Assembly (NCBI GenBank): GCA_025917655.1
Contig: CP084611.1
Span: 3,472,001-3,536,000 of the forward strand
Reading direction: 5' to 3'
Length of the DNA: 64,000 nucleotides
From: Chlorella sorokiniana
Lineage: Eukaryota > Chlorophyta > Trebouxiophyceae > Chlorellales > Chlorellaceae
Made by a program: the position numbers and the translations under genes. A model generated the notes under the pieces. It was not told where the DNA came from and ran no database searches. It saw only the letters and a list, made by a program, of their open reading frames with translations. The first letter of the stretch is position 1. Each line of letters begins with the position of its first letter. Shown piece by piece: positions 61,166 to 64,000 of the stretch.

Positions 61166-63703
61166 CACCGCGCGCTGCCTCTGCGCCGCCGCCGTGCGCG
61201 GCCCCTTGCTGCCGGGGTTGGGCCGCTTGCGGCTCCCATGCTTCTTGTACACCTGCGCCGCCTCCTCCTTGGCCTTGAGGCTGGACTTGATGGCGTACAG
61301 GCGGCGCACGTTCTCGCGCCCCGCCTCGGGTGGCACCACGGGGCGGGGTAGTCGGCGCCGATGATGCAGCCCGCCTGGCGCTGCACCGCGGGGGCATGCG
61401 CCACGGCTCCGCCAGGTACTGCTGCGGCACGTGGGCCAGCTCCGGCACGTACCGCCTGATGAACAGGCCCTGGGGGTCCTGGTCCAGCACCTGCTTGGTG
61501 GGCGAGTACACCCTGCGCACGCGGTACGGGGCGCGGTACAGGGCGCGGGTCAGCTGCCATGGGGGTGCGGCAGCGTGCAGCGCAGCTGCCATGCAGCCCC
61601 CTTGCCGCTGCGTGCATGCCGCCGCACCTGAACTGGTTGATGCCCGTGGTGCCGCTCTGCATCTGCGCCTGTGGGTAGTGGATGCCGGGCTCGTAGTCTG
61701 CAGGCGGGGAGTGGAGTGGGAGGGGTGGGGGGGGCAGGCGGTAGCCTTGTGCAGGCCCGTTCATGCCCAGGCCCACGTCCAATGCTGGCTGGGCCTGCGC
61801 CGCAGCGCCGCCACACCTATGAAGTGCGCCGCCAGGAAGTCAGCTGTGAACCGCCAGTGCAGCCAGAGGTGGTAGGCGGCGAACGAGAACACCATGGCCC
61901 GCATGCGGAAGTTGCACCAGCCGGTGGCCAGGAAGCAGCGCTGCACGGCGTCCACCATCGGGTAGCCGGTGCATCCCTGGCAGTAGAGAAGAATGAGCAG
62001 AACAGGGGGAGGAGGTGTGCCACACAGGAGCGACAGAGGGTTGATGCGCCCGCAGCGGCAGCGAGGGAACCCTGAGGCGGGCGGGCGGCGCGTGACGGGG
62101 CAGCGCCGGCGCTGCGTGGCCCAGGCGCGTCGCTGGCTTGGGCATCCGCCCGATACCCCCGCCAGAGCTGCAAGGAGCAGCGGCAGCGCCTGCGCCGCGC
62201 CTGCCCACCTCGCACCAGGCCTTGAACAGGGCTGGGTTGGGCGCCTCTCGTCGCGCGCGCCGTCGTAGGCGGTGCACATGTTGGCGGCCACCAGACCCCC
62301 TGGTCCTCCAGCTTCTGCATGAAGTGTGAGCGCCAGCGCAGCCGCGCCGTGAAGGCCGCCAGGTCCTTCAGGCCCACGCCGCCGCCGCCAGGCGCTCCGC
62401 CGTCCGCTGCCTCGCCCTCCTCCTCTGCCGGCTGTGCCGCGCCGCCATCGCTGTCCGCGGTGAGGTCAACCACTTCCACTTCGCCTGCTGTGCCGCCATC
62501 CGCTGCCGCTGCCGCCTGCTTGCTGGTGCGCTGCCGCTTCGCGCCTCCTGGTGCAGCCTTGCCCGCCGCGGCTCTGCCCCCGAGGCCGAGGGCGCAGAGC
62601 CCGCACCCGTTGCAGCCTTGCCTGCCGCCTTGCCGCTGCCACGTTTGGCGGCGGCCCCTTTTGCTGCGCGCAGCACGTCCGCCGCTGCCTGGGTGCGCTG
62701 GTACACGTTGCGCAGGCTGATGCAGCCCCAGGCCAGGTAGGGCGAGGCGGGAGCAGCCGTCCCAGGCCGTCACCGGGCTGCTCATGTTGCGGGAGTAGCC
62801 GGCGGCGCGGGCCCCCAGGAAGGAGCTGAGCAGGCGCTGCGCCTCGCCCTCCCCGCCTGCGGGGGCCCAGGGGCGCAGGCGGTATAGGCGCCACAGGTGG
62901 ATGTGCCTGAGGTGCAACGGACACGGGCAAGCAGCCCCTGCTCGCCCCGCCCCGTATGCCCCCTCCCCCCCCGCCTCACCCTTCATGGCCCCGGGCTTGG
63001 GCTTCCCCCTCGCCCCCAGCTCCGAGGGCCCCCACAGCCGCCCGCCCTCCAGCTCCTCCACGCAGCGCAGCAGGGTGGGGGCGGGTGCATGGGCTGCTCC
63101 ATGAACTGCGTCCAGCGCTTGGCCCAGCCGTCGCGGCTCGGCAGGTTGCGCATCACGCCTGGCATGTCAGCGACAGCAGGGGGAGGCGCGGCAGGGTGAG
63201 ACAGTTCCCCTGCGCAAGTTTACCCCGCACTGTTGATAGCTAGCCCCAAGCTGCCGCGTTGGAGTTCAGTCACTGCGGCAGCCAGCACACCCGTCTGCGG
63301 CAGCTCCGTCCATGCCACGCCCCGCTCTTGCGCCCAGGCCGCCACCGCCGCGTTCCTTGCCGTCACCGCAGGCGTGCCCGTCTCTTCGTGGCTCCACAGC
63401 TGGGCGATGCCCCCTGTCACGCCCGCGGCAGGCAGCTCCGTGGCATGCAAAGCCGCCAGCACCTCTGCCGCCTCGCCATGGCGCAGCACCAGGCGGCCGC
63501 CCCTCTGCTCCAGCGCAGCGCGCAGCTCCGCCAGGCTGTCGTTGATGAACTGGATGTGCACGGCACCACAGTCGTGGGCAGCGCAAAGGGAGGGCTCGTA
63601 CACGTAGAGCACCACCAGGGGCAGGCCGCTCCCCCACCGCGGCCGCCAGCGCAGAGTGGTCGGCGAGGCGCAGGTCGCGCTTCAGCCACACCACGCTGGC
63701 CAT
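61157..63703 (-). CDS. Cryptochrome/DNA photolyase family protein with a basic-acidic insertion
   Basis: FAD-dependent blue-light photolyase or photoreceptor; not a DASH type. Start at ATG 63703 (M-A-S-V-V-W-L-K-R-D-L-R-L-A-D-H). The N-domain has H-I-Q-F-I-N-D-S-L and S-H-E-E-T-G, and splicing at 63291 joins L-P-Q-T-G to V-M-R-N-L-P-S-R-D-G-W-A. The FAD domain has G-L-K-D-L-A-A-F-T-A-R-L-R-W, G-Y-P-M-V-D-A-V-Q-R-C-F-L-A-T-G-W, F-R-M-R-A-M, Q-M-Q-S-G-T-T-G-I-N-Q-F-R and F-I-R-R-Y-V-P-E-L. Between N-M-S-S-P-V-T-A-W-D-G and the FAD core lies an insertion (about 62690-62380) with K-R-Q-R-T-S-K, V-V-D-L-T and an acidic run. In-frame ATG 63952 would add a basic, acid-poor leader, a possible organelle signal. 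Basic C-terminal tail (K-K-H-G-S-R-K-R). Confidence 0.85.
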
Positions 63704-64000
63704 CGTTGCCTCAGGCGCCTGATTGCAGATCGACGGAAGCTCCAACGGAGTTGCCACGCAGGGTGTGTGGCTGGGCGGGACAAGCGCGAGTGAGCCCGCA
63801 AGCCTACGACTCCAACACCTTCCAAAATGATTGCAACTTGCGGTACTGCGCAATAATTGACGAAGTAATATCATGAATGCCCTGAAACTCCGCAAGCAGG
63901 AGCAATTATTGCAGCTAGTCCCTGCCAGGGGCGCAGGCGCCAGCCTGAACATTCGTGAGAGATCCACGGCATAAGGCAGTTGTCCTTCATTCCTTAATTG

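Overview
The window is nuclear DNA from a GC-rich unicellular green alga, most likely a trebouxiophyte of the Chlorella type. Three things point there: two LHCI-type chlorophyll a/b-binding proteins and the chloroplast lipid-transfer protein TGD4; dense short GT-AG introns; and TGTAA, the chlorophyte poly(A) signal, shortly downstream of many stop codons. I recognise no rRNA, tRNA, CRISPR array or mobile-element coding region. Gene spans below include introns. All product names rest on my recognition of protein families; no database search was run.

Layout, left to right: a FYVE-SYLF protein cut by the left edge (+); holocytochrome c synthase (-) divergent from an MSI1/RBBP4 histone chaperone (+); a divergent pair of light-harvesting genes, LHCA1 (-) and a second LHCI gene (+), sharing 215 bp; a small secreted PAN-like protein (-); a plastid-type transaldolase (-) divergent from a CENP-C-like kinetochore protein (+); RAE1 (-); a TMEM245/AI-2E membrane protein (-) divergent from a TMEM135 family protein (+); an Mpv17/PMP22 protein (+); an HMG-box protein (-); RFC3 (-); an F-box-cyclin (+); EFG1 (-); TGD4 (-); S-formylglutathione hydrolase (-) divergent from MCM7 (+); a gp78/AMFR-like RING protein (-); a 150-residue two-helix orphan (+); a coiled-coil tail-anchored orphan (-); a PNPOx-like FMN-barrel/DUF2470 protein (+); and a photolyase/cryptochrome family protein (-).

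Several genes serve chromosome replication and inheritance (MCM7, RFC3, MSI1, CENP-C-like, HMG-box protein, F-box-cyclin). Others serve the plastid (two LHC proteins, TGD4, transaldolase, PNPOx-like protein) or mitochondrion (HCCS). This is ordinary eukaryotic gene neighbourhood, not an operon. Neighbours are often divergent with only 200-350 bp between start codons, so shared promoters are likely.

The least expected items are the CENP-C-like protein with internal repeats, a photolyase-family protein carrying a SUMO-interaction-like motif in a basic/acidic insertion, and a duplicated promoter/5' end (three copies between 56.0 and 59.5 kb). A caution applies to every gene: single-base losses in C or G runs break frames inside highly conserved cores (for example the MCM7 Walker A motif and MSI1). 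These look like sequencing errors, so exon phases here should not be taken literally.
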